Assembly: GCA_029298735.1 (NCBI GenBank)
Contig: JANSLP010000044.1
Coordinates: forward strand, 1 to 64,000
Source: Ophiostoma sp. CBS 140.51
Taxonomy: Eukaryota > Ascomycota > Sordariomycetes > Ophiostomatales > Ophiostomataceae
Reading direction: 5' to 3'
DNA: 64,000 nt
Shown piece by piece: positions 45,997 through 57,720 of this stretch (within the stretch, counting starts at the first letter, position 1; every line of letters starts with the position of its first letter). A model generated the notes under the pieces. That model saw only the letters and a program-made list of their open reading frames with translations. It was not told the origin of the DNA and did not search any database. Position numbers and translations under genes: made by a program.

Positions 45997-48143
45997 GGTG
46001 CCCTTAGCTTTGCCTTTTGGGGTGTCTGGGTTGTTTAGGTTGTCGTGTGTACGCTTACGTGCTGGTTGTTGGCTGTTGACATTTATTTGTATTTGTGTAT
46101 TGTTTCTTCTTCCGGGACTTCAACAGGACTGCAGGTTGTATCTTGTTGCATGCTTCCGCCTTGCATGGCCTTCATCTTGTTCGATTTCTTCTCACCTTAC
46201 CCTCTGTTTTTGTTTTTGTTGCTTTCTCGTCTTTCGGTCGAGTTCTTTTCTTTGCCCCATTTTTTCTTCGCGCTGCAAAATGATGGCGGGATCAAAAAGG
46301 TCGGCGTCGGGTTATCTTCTATTTTCGTTTTCTTCTTCCTCCTTTCTTCACATTATCTTTATTTTATGGGAAATTTTTCGGGTGGGCTTTGCATGACTGC
46401 TTTTTTTCTGCCTTTTGCCTTTTGTTTGTCCTTGCTGCGTCTTCTTACTCGTTAAACACACAACCGCGTTCTGGCCTCCTACCTTAAATATATCATTTTC
46501 GATTGGGTTGGATAGGATGGGGAGGAGGCCTTGTTGCATTTTTGTCAGTGTTTCTTTACTTGTTTTCGTTTGCCGTTCCTGTTGTCATCTTGTTCACTAT
46601 TTTACTGCTTTTTTCTCGGGTTCGTGGCCTATGTTCCGTTTACCGTTTGCTCTATTATACTATTTCTCATCTCATCAGTTTGTTTCTAGTTTGACCGTCT
46701 CGGGGTGGCTGGGTTTGATTTTTCTCTGCCCATTATACTCGTTTCTTGGAAATTCAAGTCCTCTTTCTCGCATTTGTTCCTTTTCCCCATCTCGTGGTGT
46801 CTGCATTCTGTTGTATGGTGGAGATTAAGCGCGTTTGTTTTATTTTAATTAATTCAAAAGTCGATTTGTTGAACGATTCCAAAATGATATTGGTTCGTGA
46901 TGGTAGTGTTCTTATTTCAAAAAAATGAGAAGAAAGAGAAGAAATGTAAAATGCAGGGAAAGTAAATAAACTAAATAATACATTTGATGTAAAATCTTTC
47001 AAAAATGTAGAATAAATCTAGGGTCCACGACAAAATCTTGCAAAAATTTAGAAAGTACCTGCCCAACCGTTCAAACTTCAAAAGTGAATGCTTTTTGCAG
47101 AAAGATTGCAATTACACCACACACTCAACCACCACAACCATATGCATAAGGCTGCCGCGCTAAATTTGGCAGTCCACATAGGTTTTCAAGCAGAACAAAG
47201 CTGGGAGCTGCTGCTTGCTTAATATTTGCCACCCTTCGAGCTCTCAACACGTGACTGTTCCCGTTGGGCGAAGCACACACAAAAAAGGAACACGAGCTGT
47301 TTGGTTTACTTTGAAAGAGGTCATGGGTTTTAGAGACGTCACGGGGAAGGCAATAAGGGAGCGGAAAGTCGATAGACGATAGAGACAAAGAAAGGCCAAG
47401 GCTGCGTTTTGATGAAAGAGGCACGCATGTCTATTCTTACGTGCAGGGATGCTAGAACAGACTAAAAGGGGATTCATTCACTCTGCCAAAAGAAGGTTAT
47501 CGAAAGTGAAGTCCGAACAGGCTACCAACTTGAGTCGAAAAGATGACAAGGCTGAATGGGAAAAGGACAAGGCAGTGCTCGCAGCTGCAGGGAATAAAAT
47601 AGTGCAGAAAAAATACTGGAGAATGCCGTGGACAGGCACACACCCACACCTTACTTGGCGGTGTAGCTCCGTTCTCTTCCTGGCCTAGAACTGAGGCAGC
47701 GGTGTCAACAGCGGTGTGAAAGCAAACTCTGATGAAGCTCTCGAACAGCTGTCTTTAACCCTAGCTGGAGGTTGGTTCTTGTTGCCTGTTGACGAGAAAG
47801 TGAGGCCCTAATGAGGAGGCACCCAGGACATGGACAACATCACATACACAGCAACGAAGAAGAGAAAGTAGTAAAAAAAATGGTAAAAAAAGTGTTATCC
47901 CTTCGATTTCCCAACGCCAGAGGTGACGGTTCGCGCCGTATTAGAGCTCACCATCCCTCGTCATAACAATAGCAAGTAGAAGCGTAGCAAAGTAGTAAAA
48001 AGGAAATACAAGAAAAAGACTGATCAGGAACAAATCATCGACGATTCAACAGAACATAACCCAGGTCAAGCCGTTCGTCGCGACAGAGGGAAAATCAAAG
48101 ACAAGGAAACGAGAAAACAAGAAAGCGCTGAATGGTATCCTGC
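45997..48143. other. Gap of 2.1 kb between convergent PtaB and ATG8
   Basis: The first kilobase is T-rich, as expected for the PtaB 3' UTR. About 46830-47110 is AT-rich. A 79-codon frame at 47449 has no support. I see no RNA genes. Confidence 0.45.
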
Positions 48144-48617
48144 TCAAGCCTCCTCGCCGAACGTGTTCTCGCCCGAGTACTGGATGTAGAGGAAGCTGCA
48201 AAAGGTTAGTAACGTGTATATTTGGATTTGTTCATCGGGGGCGGGGACTCACCCATCCTCATCCTTGTGCTCTTCGTAAATGCTGGACATCAGGGCAGCA
48301 GTGGGCGGCAGGGTCTCGTCGACAAAGATGAAGATGGCCTTCTCGGGGGCCAGCTTGATGCGCTTGCGGATAACATAGACGAACTGGCCGACGGTCAGGT
48401 CTGCGGGTACAAGGTACTTCTTCTTGTCGATGGTCGCAATCTCGCTCTTCTCGATCTTCTCGCAGATAACCTGGTTTTGTCAGTTGGATGCTAATGGTAA
48501 ACTGAGAGGGTGATGGAGGAGACATACGGGAATCCGATCGGTGTACTTCTGGCGGATGCGTTCGGCCTCGGCCTTGCGCTTCTCAAAGGGGTGCTCGTCC
48601 TTGAACTTGGAACGCAT
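48144..48617 (-). CDS. ATG8: Autophagy ubiquitin-like protein ATG8
   Basis: The CDS is complement(join(48144..48195, 48253..48470, 48528..48617)), giving 119 aa; both introns are 57 bp, the second with a TACTAAC branch. ATG8 is conjugated to phosphatidylethanolamine on autophagosomes. The start [20 protein letters not shown] is the usual N-terminal helix, followed by [13 protein letters not shown]. The body ([20 protein letters not shown]) and [18 protein letters not shown] follow the family. The tail ENTFGEEA carries the Gly116 exposed by Atg4 cleavage, leaving EEA to be removed. Length is normal for filamentous fungi. One oddity is Gln where the family usually has Thr (FLYIQYSG instead of FLYITYSG). 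Confidence 0.98.
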
Positions 48618-50594
48618 CGTCACGGGTGTCGGGTGCTGTTTTTCGGAAATTTTGGCGGTGTTGAGAGGGTTGTCGATGTAAAAAGTTGTTGATGTTGTAG
48701 GAGGAAGAGAGGTGAAGAAGGGCGGCGCTCAAAGGAAAGGCGGGAGAGATGACGAGATAGGCAGCGAAAGTGGGGTGGATCCTCAGGTATTAAAGGTGTG
48801 CGGGTCGCGGGGGGAAGAGAGTGTTGCGTGTCTCGAAAAGGGCGACGACGATAAAACAGGTCGGTCGGTGTTGATGGTTAAAGTGATGGAAGAGGACGAA
48901 AAACAGGAGAAGAGAAGAAAAAGAGGAAAAGAGAAGAAGAGGAAAAGGAGAGAAGAAGGAGAGAATAGGAGTAGATTACAGAAGGCAGGAGAAGCCCGAG
49001 ATGACTCGGTTTTGAGCGGTTTGGGCGGCGGCGGTGCCTCCTTCCCTGGATGAGCCAAAAGGGCGGGAAACGGCAGGTGTGGGTCAGGTGATACAGGGAG
49101 GATGACGAGTTGGCAGCCTAATCACAGAGAGAAGAAGCGGGGGAAGGTGTGAGGGTGACCACTATCACTGGACTGGGGTGGGAAGGCGCGGGCGGTGATA
49201 GCATACTTTGGACGCGCTGGCCATTTGGTAGCTTGAGTGGAAGGTGCAATTTAGGGGGGGCGAGGGAAGGGGCGACGGTGCGGCAGAGAGCATGTTGTGT
49301 TTCTGTGTTTTCTGTGTTTGCCTTACTTTAAGTCTACATTCTTCACTGGCTCACTGGCTCACTGGCTTTGCGCGAGAAGGCGCTCTGGCGACGACATCTC
49401 TCAGCGGCTGCAAACGCCATTCTCAGGCTTCCTAGACGAGTGGCTCTTATCCAGCAGCCAACAGGTGCCCTTTTGCGGCTTGTGATTGGTCCATTGTCAA
49501 TACACGTGACCCACTCTAAGTTGTCGACTCCCGAGAATCGCATCGAAGACAGAAAGACGAAGACAAGCTCCTGTGCCACCGCTGTGGTCATTTGGTCAGC
49601 AGCACAGAGCCTCGACATTCCTCGTCCGATGACAAATACGCGGGGCGAACGCAGACAGCTCTGCTTTGGATTGTATTCTGTATTTAAAATCAACATAGGC
49701 AGAGAAGGCCTCACTGAACGCCATCGACAGAATGAGTCTTTGGCCGGCCAGAAACCCACAATCTTGGCTGGCCAAGGCGATAAGAGAGTTAAGAAGAGTC
49801 AAGTACAGTCAACAGAGGGTCAAGAGAATGCCCAGTGTGCCTGTGCTTGCAGGGATGCAGCCATGACGGGATCCTCGCTGGGTCAAGCCTCGTTCTTCTC
49901 GCAGCTCACATGGTCCGCAAGCCAGAGACCATCTGCCATCTGAAGGTGCGACTGTATAAATACATAACATGTGACACCTACAAAATTATGCCACTATCCG
50001 GGCACGGCATTAAGACGCCGCCGCGCCGGCCCCGTCCACCAACACGACAGAAGCGACTCCTCTCAAGACCCAAAAGGCGACCAAAAGAGGGAACGCTTCA
50101 ACGGATCCTCGACGCCCATTGGCAATTGTGACTGGCCAGAAGCTCGACTTTTCCGACTCCTCTGGATCCTTTGGCCTCTGTTGCCAAAACATCCGATCCT
50201 CAGCAGACGGCACAAGGGGACAGAATCGCCTTTGAGGATCTGGCCCGCTCGAAAGCCCAGTTTCTTCTTCTTTCTCCCTTTTGACACTTTTCAGGTACAA
50301 ACTTCTCCGGCGGCGAATCAACGTTTGTTGAATTCGGAGAATAAAGCAGACGACCTTCTTCTGATCTCTTTTCTTTCATCAGAAGAAAACGAGACGGAAT
50401 CGAGAACGGAACTGACAAAAAAGTGGACGCACCTGCCACCGGTGACGACACTATCGTTCGGTTTCTCTGCCCACCTCTGACTTTCACAGGCATTGGCCAG
50501 TCGGGTCTCGCCATATTGTCAATTCTTTTACTTTCTTTCACATCGCCTGTTCTTTTTATTCTTTACTGTCGAGGACATCGTATAAAGACTGACC
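48618..50594. promoter_or_regulatory. Divergent 2.0 kb region, ATG8 / HEM13 promoters
   Basis: The minus-strand leader next to ATG8 is pyrimidine-rich, seen on the plus strand as the purine run at 48880-48975. A TATAAATA box is at 49955-49962, plus orientation, 633 bp before HEM13. An 8-bp triple repeat lies at 49343-49366. No supported gene; the 191-codon open frame beginning at 49368 starts at a non-ATG codon and has no domain-like features. Confidence 0.45.
49343..49366. repeat. Three tandem copies of the 8-mer TCACTGGC
   Basis: A perfect short tandem repeat in the ATG8-HEM13 intergenic region; it may be chance or a slipped-strand duplication. Confidence 0.75.
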
Positions 50595-52035
50595 ATGGCG
50601 GCGTCACGGCATGCGCTGTGTCTTGCGGTGCAGGGCAGACACACCGCTGCACGAATCGCGACCAACAGCCAGAAACGAGGCCCTTCTTCGACCTTTTTCA
50701 CGTCCACGACCCGGCGAGCATTCTCTTCGTCGACTTCGTCTTCGTCTTCTTTCACATCGTCCTTCACACCCGCGACCTCGATCGCCGTCGCAGCAGCTGG
50801 CCTTGCCATTGGCGGCGGCCTGTTCGCATACAATATGGTAGGCTACAGTCCCCTCTCTCAGAATTAATTGGGTTAACTAACGCACAAAAAAGGCTATCGA
50901 GGAACCCATCCGCTGCGACTCGCCGACACTGGCCGAGCGCGATGAACAGACCCGCCGCGACGCCAACGGCAACATCACCGAGCAGTCCCCCATGCGTCTG
51001 CGCATGGAGAAATTCATCAAGGAGCAGCAGCAGGCCATCATCAAGGGCCTCGCCGAGATTGAGAATGGCGGCGGCGTGGCGACCGTCGGCGGCGCTGTCG
51101 AGGGCAAGGGCGACCGCCCGGCGCGCACGTTCCGCCAAGACGAGTGGCAGCGAAAGGAGGGTGGCGGCGGTATTACCTGTGTGCTGCAGGACGGTGTCGT
51201 GTTTGAAAAGGCCGGTGTCGGTGTCAGCGTTGTCTACGGAAAGCTGCCCAAGGCCGGCATCTTACGGATGCGCGCCAACCACCGCAACCTGGGCGGCGCG
51301 GGCGGCGACGACGACATCCCCGAGTCGCTCGAGTTTTTCGCCGCCGGCCTGAGTCTGGTCGTGCACCCGCGGAACCCAATGGCACCCACCGTCCACCTCA
51401 ACTACCGCTACTTTGAGACGGCCAATCCTGACGGTACCCCCTCCGGTGAGGACGGCACAGGTGCCTGGTGGTTCGGTGGCGGTGCCGACCTGACGCCCAG
51501 CTATCTGTTTGACGAGGACGCCATCCACTTCCACAAGACCTTGAAGGACGTCTGTGACAGACACAGTAAGAGCTACTGGCCCCGCTTCAAGAAGTGGTGT
51601 GACGAATATTTCTACAACAAGCACCGCCTCGAGAGCCGCGGCGTCGGCGGCATCTTCTTTGACGATCTCGACGAGAACTCGGGCGGTACCCCCGGCGAGG
51701 GCCCTACCGACAAGGAGAGCCTGTTTGCCTTTGTGCAGGACGGTCTGAAGGCCTTTTTGCCGTCCTACGTGCCCATCATGGAACGCCGCAAGGACATGCC
51801 GTTCACGGAAGCCGAAAAGGAGTGGCAGCAGATCCGCCGGGGCCGCTACGTCGAGTTCAATCTGGTGCACGACCGCGGCACGTCTTTTGGTCTCAACACA
51901 CCGGGCCCCCGCGTTGAGAGTATCCTGATGAGTCTGCCGCTGACGGCGAGCTGGAAGTACATGTACGAGCCGGCGCCCAAGAGCCGTGAGCAGCGCCTAG
52001 TGGATGTCCTGCGGAATCCGCGCGAGTGGGTGTAA
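50595..52035 (+). CDS. HEM13: Coproporphyrinogen III oxidase, oxygen-dependent
   Basis: The CDS is join(50595..50837, 50893..52035), giving 461 aa; the 55 bp intron ends the N-terminal region. The enzyme oxidatively decarboxylates coproporphyrinogen III to protoporphyrinogen IX in haem synthesis. Conserved blocks include [43 protein letters not shown] and [13 protein letters not shown], then [18 protein letters not shown] and ESILMSLP near the C-terminus. The first ~80 residues are Ser/Thr/Arg-rich and contain a hydrophobic stretch ([20 protein letters not shown]), which looks like a mitochondrial presequence with a membrane segment. Yeast Hem13 is cytosolic, whereas the mammalian enzyme is in the mitochondrial intermembrane space, so this fungal form may be mitochondrial (inference). 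Yeast HEM13 is repressed by oxygen and haem; no such site was identified here. Confidence 0.96.
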
Positions 52036-52327
52036 ATGCGACCGTCACAAAAAGTGTAGAGAAAAAGTCATTAATGTACATAGAAAGTGTAATGCATACG
52101 TTTGAATGAAGTAATGTGTATAACAGCGATACGTGGTTGATATCCTGTTCAGTATGGCGCTATTAGGCAGGTGCAGGATAGTGGAGACATATGTCGCCAA
52201 GTTAATACGCCCCAAAAGGGACAACTGACAACATACAATGACGCGTCGACAGCACCGTCTGACTTGAAATAACAAGGAATACTTTCAACTACTACAGATA
52301 ATGAGATGAACCGACTTTCATGGTGAC

Positions 52328-52957
52328 ATGGCCGACCGTCCGGAGACGGCGCTGCCTGCGCCGCGGCAGGTTCTCGCCGAGATTATCAAATCGATTGCTT
52401 CAACGCCAGCAGAGACGATATCGACGACGACAGCCATCTCAGGGACGAGTGACGACTACAGACCACTTCTCGCTACCCTGCACGTCCTATTTCCGTCATT
52501 GATACTTCCTGCCCTAGATCTGCTCGACCGACGCCGAGTTGTTCGGTGGGGTGGTCCCAAGGCTCGCGGACAGCTCTTTTCAACTTCATCTTCACACCAA
52601 CCATCTCTTTATCAAATACGCGGCGGCGGTGACCAGCCACATGTGGTCCATCTACGTGCATGGCATTGTACCTGTGCCTTTTTTGCACTACAGATGGCAG
52701 CGTCGACAGCTTTGACGACCAAGAAGGCGGACGGTTCGGAAAAGAAGCAGACGCAGCATCTAAAGGATGCCTTATCTCATCTGCCGCTTGCATTCAGTAC
52801 GCCCCCATGCAAGCACTTACTGGCTTGTCTTTTAGCTGAAGAATGGGCGGCTCTGGATGCATACGTTGTTACTGGAGAAGAAGACGTGCCGGATACAACG
52901 GACGAAGGTGTTTGTTCCCCAGAAACGCTGGCAGGTATTGTGGCGGGTGTTTTATGA
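52328..52957 (+). CDS. SWS1: SWIM-type zinc finger protein, SWS1/SHU2-like (Shu complex)
   Basis: This is a single-exon gene of 209 aa. The SWIM motif is intact: C114-x-C116 in HLRAWHCTCAFFAL and C161-x-H163-x2-A166 in CKHLLACLLAEEW, giving the CxC...CxHxxA pattern typical of the Sws1 family rather than plain SWIM. Sws1 pairs with Rad51 paralogues in the Shu complex, which assists Rad51-mediated homologous recombination. No other domain is visible. The length suits the family. It lies just after HEM13 (292 bp gap) on the same strand and converges with RPN8. I am fairly sure of the SWIM motif, less so of orthology. Confidence 0.75.
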   Translation: MADRPETALPAPRQVLAEIIKSIASTPAETISTTTAISGTSDDYRPLLATLHVLFPSLILPALDLLDRRRVVRWGGPKARGQLFSTSSSHQPSLYQIRGGGDQPHVVHLRAWHCTCAFFALQMAASTALTTKKADGSEKKQTQHLKDALSHLPLAFSTPPCKHLLACLLAEEWAALDAYVVTGEEDVPDTTDEGVCSPETLAGIVAGVL

Positions 52958-53063
52958 GTGTCTTTATCTGTTTGTGTTTATATCGCTCTCCATTTCCCTA
53001 GATATCTATGAACGCCCACAAGGCAACACGAACAAGACGAGAGAAAGAACAGCAATGAAATGA

Positions 53064-53069
53064 AATAAA
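53064..53069 (+). terminator. AATAAA polyadenylation signal of the SWS1-like gene
   Basis: A canonical hexamer 107 bp after the SWS1-like stop, in the 221 bp gap before the converging RPN8 stop. Confidence 0.45.
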
Positions 53070-53178
53070 AACGCAGTTCAATTGTACAATGTAGTTTGGT
53101 TTGATAGACGAGCCCAAGGGACGCCCACTGTATGATATCTCCTCTCCATAACCAGCCCTGCTTCTGCCTATTTCTTGC

Positions 53179-54349
53179 CTACTTCTTCTCCTTGTCCTCT
53201 TTTGCGTCGCCGTTAACGCCGTTGGCCTTGTCGTCCTTCTTGTCACCGTCCTTGCTACCCGATGCTGCAGCACCGTTGGGTCCGCTGCTCTCGCCGTTGG
53301 CGGCTGCCTCCTTCTCCTTCTTGGCCGCATCCTTTTCTTCCTGCTGCTGCCGGTTCTGGATCTTGTTCTCAATCAGGTCATGGAACGCCGTAATTGCCCG
53401 GATCAGCGAGCTCAGGTAGATGGCCATCAGCTGGTCGTTGGTCTTGATGCTCATGGCGTAGGCCAGGTCGCCCTCGCCGCCGCCGAGCGTCGTGGCTGTC
53501 GAGGGCGTGCCCGTGGCAGAGGCCGCCTTGGTCGACAGGTTGGGCAGCAGGTTGAACACGTCCTGGAGGTTGCCCAGGATCGCGTGGTTCACCGGCAGCT
53601 GGCCGTCCAGCACCTTCTTGAGGTACGTCTGGATGTCGCCGAGACGGTGGTGCAGGCCCTGGAGCGACTGTAGCTGGTTGGTCACGCGTGTCGAGAGCGT
53701 GCCAACGGCGACGTCGCGAATGTCTCTCAGCAGGTGCTCGACGCCAATCTCCTCGGCCTCTTCGGCCTCAATGATGGAGGGCGTGTGAACGAACGTCTTA
53801 GCCGTAGTCGTGCCGTCCTAGTCATGTAGTTAGCATTGTCGCCGTCGTCCGTCTCTCCATTCAGTCTGCCTGCCAGCGGGGGCTTACGTCTTTGATCTCC
53901 TCAACCGCAAAGTAGGCGTCCGTGGGCACGCCCGACTCCTTGGGCTGCACATCGATAATGACCAGCAGCGGATTCGGCGTGTAGCGCTTGAAGAGCTCGT
54001 TGATCTCCAGGTCGGACGCCCGCAGCTTCGGGCCCGAGTGGTACCAGCCTATTAACTTTTCGCGCGCATTGATCTTCTTGAACATGTCGTTCATCGCCTC
54101 AATGTAGTTGTGGTCTAGGTACCACACCGACGGGTCCTTGTCGTCCTCTTCAAAGGGGACCGCAAAACTGTTGGACACCCGCACGTTCTTGCTGTCGTTC
54201 TGCCCTAATAACACACCCACCACCCGCTTGTTTCGTGTCTTGGTGGCCGCGCTGCGGTTGAAGTGGTCAACCACCGACAGCAGCACCAGCGGCGCCACGG
54301 AGACATTGCGCGTCACTAGCGACAGCGTCTCGGCGGTCGTCGATGGCAT
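53179..54349 (-). CDS. RPN8: 26S proteasome regulatory subunit RPN8 (MPN domain)
   Basis: The CDS is complement(join(53179..53817, 53888..54349)), giving 366 aa; the 70 bp intron has a CTAAC branch. RPN8 (PSMD7) partners the deubiquitinase RPN11 in the proteasome lid. The MPN domain covers about residues 14-150: [53 protein letters not shown]. The sequence WYHSGP lacks the JAMM metal motif (EX(n)HXHXnSXXD), as in other RPN8 proteins, so it is non-catalytic. The second half is helical ([20 protein letters not shown]) and ends in a charged tail ([20 protein letters not shown]), typical of fungal RPN8. It is divergent from ADK1. Confidence 0.97.
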
Positions 54350-55832
54350 GATGGAGGGTGGGGGAATGGGGTTGAAGCTGAGTTGAGATGGAGGTCGATA
54401 GAAGATGGATGGGTGGATGGAGGGGTTGGTCGAGCAATTGAGGTCAAAAGACCAGTGTGAGTCGCAGTACGATAGAAAAAGGCAACTCGTGTGTTCTTGG
54501 TCGTCGTAAACTGAGAGTCGTAAGGTTCGTTGATGGTCGTGGTTTGTCAGGAGTGTTGGCAGAAGATGTGTCGTCAGATCTGGCGATGCTGCAATGCTCC
54601 AAAATCGAGGTCCGTTTGGCTCGTTGGTCGTGGAAGGCACTGGTTGCCAGAGTGCTTGCGAGGCGTCGTACTGCTGAGGCTGCCTTTGGGGAGGTCAGTT
54701 CCTGATTCGGACTAGTGCCCCGCCACGCCTGGCTCCCAACAGCAGACACAAGTGACTAAGCATTATTTAACACGTGACCGCCAGGGACAGGTATTTCTCT
54801 CAGTCTCGAAACCGCATCTTCACAACAGTCATCTTTCACAAGCTGGAAAGAAAGCCAGGAATACACACGTCGTAAATCTGACCAGCCAAGCCTTGCATCC
54901 AGATCATCACTTACGTAGCTCTTGCACGAATCATACTCGCTTCCGTCTCTGCCCGTCTTTTCTCATTATCGTGCCCTGTCCTTTCTGTCGGTGTCCCTTC
55001 ACCCGGGTTGCGGCCCCGACACAATTGGAAAAGCGAAAAGTGACTATAGAGAACTGCCAGTGAGACACGGAAAAGCAGAATGTTCTCAAGCCCTGTTTTG
55101 ACGGCCAACTGTCGTGATATGGAGCACTCAATGTCCCCTGGAAGCTACCTCGGCGAAGAGGGACAGCTGCAAAGTGGGCAAGCTCGGGTAACTGGAGCAG
55201 CACAAGTTTTAGCCGGAAGTGGCATGAGGTACCTGTCTGCTCACCCTTGTACTTACTTGCTGCGATCTGCGCGCACAGGTACCCGTGAGCCGGACGGCAG
55301 TACCCCCGCCTGCTCTTGCGTGCTTCGCTCTTGCACTTTCTGCAGCGCCTGTTGCGGTTGCTGGCAACTGCTAACTGGCAGTCCTTAACTGGCAACAGCG
55401 GACCCCCCTGCCCTGGCCCGTTCTTGCCGCATTGGGGGGCGCCCGTCAGAACCACTCCCAGCAAGGAACCAGAGACCAATGCGCTAAAAACACTTTTTTT
55501 CTCTTCGCTCCTTCCCCCGAGATCGCATTGGTCTGTTGCTCTTGTTTCTTTGCTCCGACCCGTGGTGTCTCTTGCTGAGAAACAACACTCTCCACTTATT
55601 CCGTGGCTCGCTCCTGCTCTCTTTGTTACTTTGTACTTGCCCGGCACTTTTGCTTCATTTTCCCTCGTTCTCTTTTCCTCCTTCTCCTTTTCTTTCCCTC
55701 CTCTCTCGAAACTCATTCTTTCCACCTCCTCACCTCTCCACGTCCACGACCTTCTAGTCCATTTCTCCTCTGTCTCACCTCCGACCTTCTCCCCCTCCTC
55801 TCCTCCCCTCCCGTCCACATTCTCCAACAAAA
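54350..55832. promoter_or_regulatory. Divergent promoter region RPN8 / ADK1
   Basis: About 1.5 kb. The 600 bp before ADK1 are strongly pyrimidine-rich (55480-55830), a typical leader. Purine-rich minus-strand frames here (54931..55830) are artefacts of that bias. No gene is supported. Confidence 0.5.
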
Positions 55833-56863
<1,031 letters not shown>

Positions 56864-57720
56864 ACGTCTCTTTTGAGAAAAAAAGGCGTGTAATAAAATT
56901 TTGACATAATTTTTTACATCTGTTTTCGAACACAAACGAAAAGCGAGATCTACTACGAGCTCAAACATCTTGGACACCGGGTTTCTCCCCTCGATCATAA
57001 CTTGGATTTGGAAATGAGAGGTGAATGCTGGTGAACGAGATGGCTGTGCTCATTGAACACAAACAACTTACGAACAAAACGACATTCGGGCATGGGTGGG
57101 AACGGTGAGGAGCGAGGATGGGAAACGGGGCAAAAGTTTCAACGCAAACGTTGCCAGGAAGGGCGGTTTGGGCAAGGATGTGGGGATTGAAAGAGATCCT
57201 TTTCTTTCTTCCTCTCTCTGCAGCTTTGCTGTGTATTTTCTGTAAAAAAAACCTCTTTCAAAGGAAAAGCGAACAGGAGAGTAAAAAATAAATAAAACCA
57301 CTATTGAACACACCGGCGGACTGCAACTGAAGTGCACCGCGTGTGACAACAAGAGACGAAGAAATAAAGACTTCCACAGCCTTGTCTGTGTCCAGAGGCA
57401 CTGGCTGCACCTAAGAGACTGCAGTTCTCGTCCAACCAGACCTGCATGATGATGCCCACTCCTGACTGGGGAAGCTTCCACCAATCATCCCCATCTGCAG
57501 GCCACTACCTGCCTTTGCTGCCCTCTTTCTCGTTCAATATGCACTCGATCGAAATGTGAGAGGCGCGTGCTCTCTCGTATTGTCATCTTGCAACTATTTG
57601 CGCGGGGTTCGGGTTTTGAAAATCAAACATATTTTTCGTCCACATTACCGCACTATTTACACTATTTACACTTTGTCGACGCACATTTATTCTTCAACAG
57701 ATTCCCCCCCTCCTACCAAA
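56864..57720. other. Intergenic: ADK1 3' flank and promoter of the BLOC1S1-domain gene
   Basis: 857 bp, with the ADK1 AATAAA at 56892-56897. The open frame of the next gene extends upstream to about 57556 but has no ATG there, so I keep this as promoter and leader. Confidence 0.5.
56892..56897 (+). terminator. AATAAA polyadenylation signal of ADK1
   Basis: Canonical hexamer 29 bp past the ADK1 stop, in an AT-rich context. Confidence 0.5.

Noticed and set aside
49368..49943. 191-codon plus-strand frame between ATG8 and HEM13
   Set aside because: Starts at a non-ATG codon and has no recognisable features.
54931..55830. 299-codon minus-strand frame upstream of ADK1
   Set aside because: Glu/Arg/Lys-rich only because it is antisense to a pyrimidine-rich leader; no domain.
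57556..57720. Upstream extension of the BLOC1S1-domain frame
   Set aside because: The frame is open to 57556 but the first codon there is GTG and no ATG occurs before 57721.
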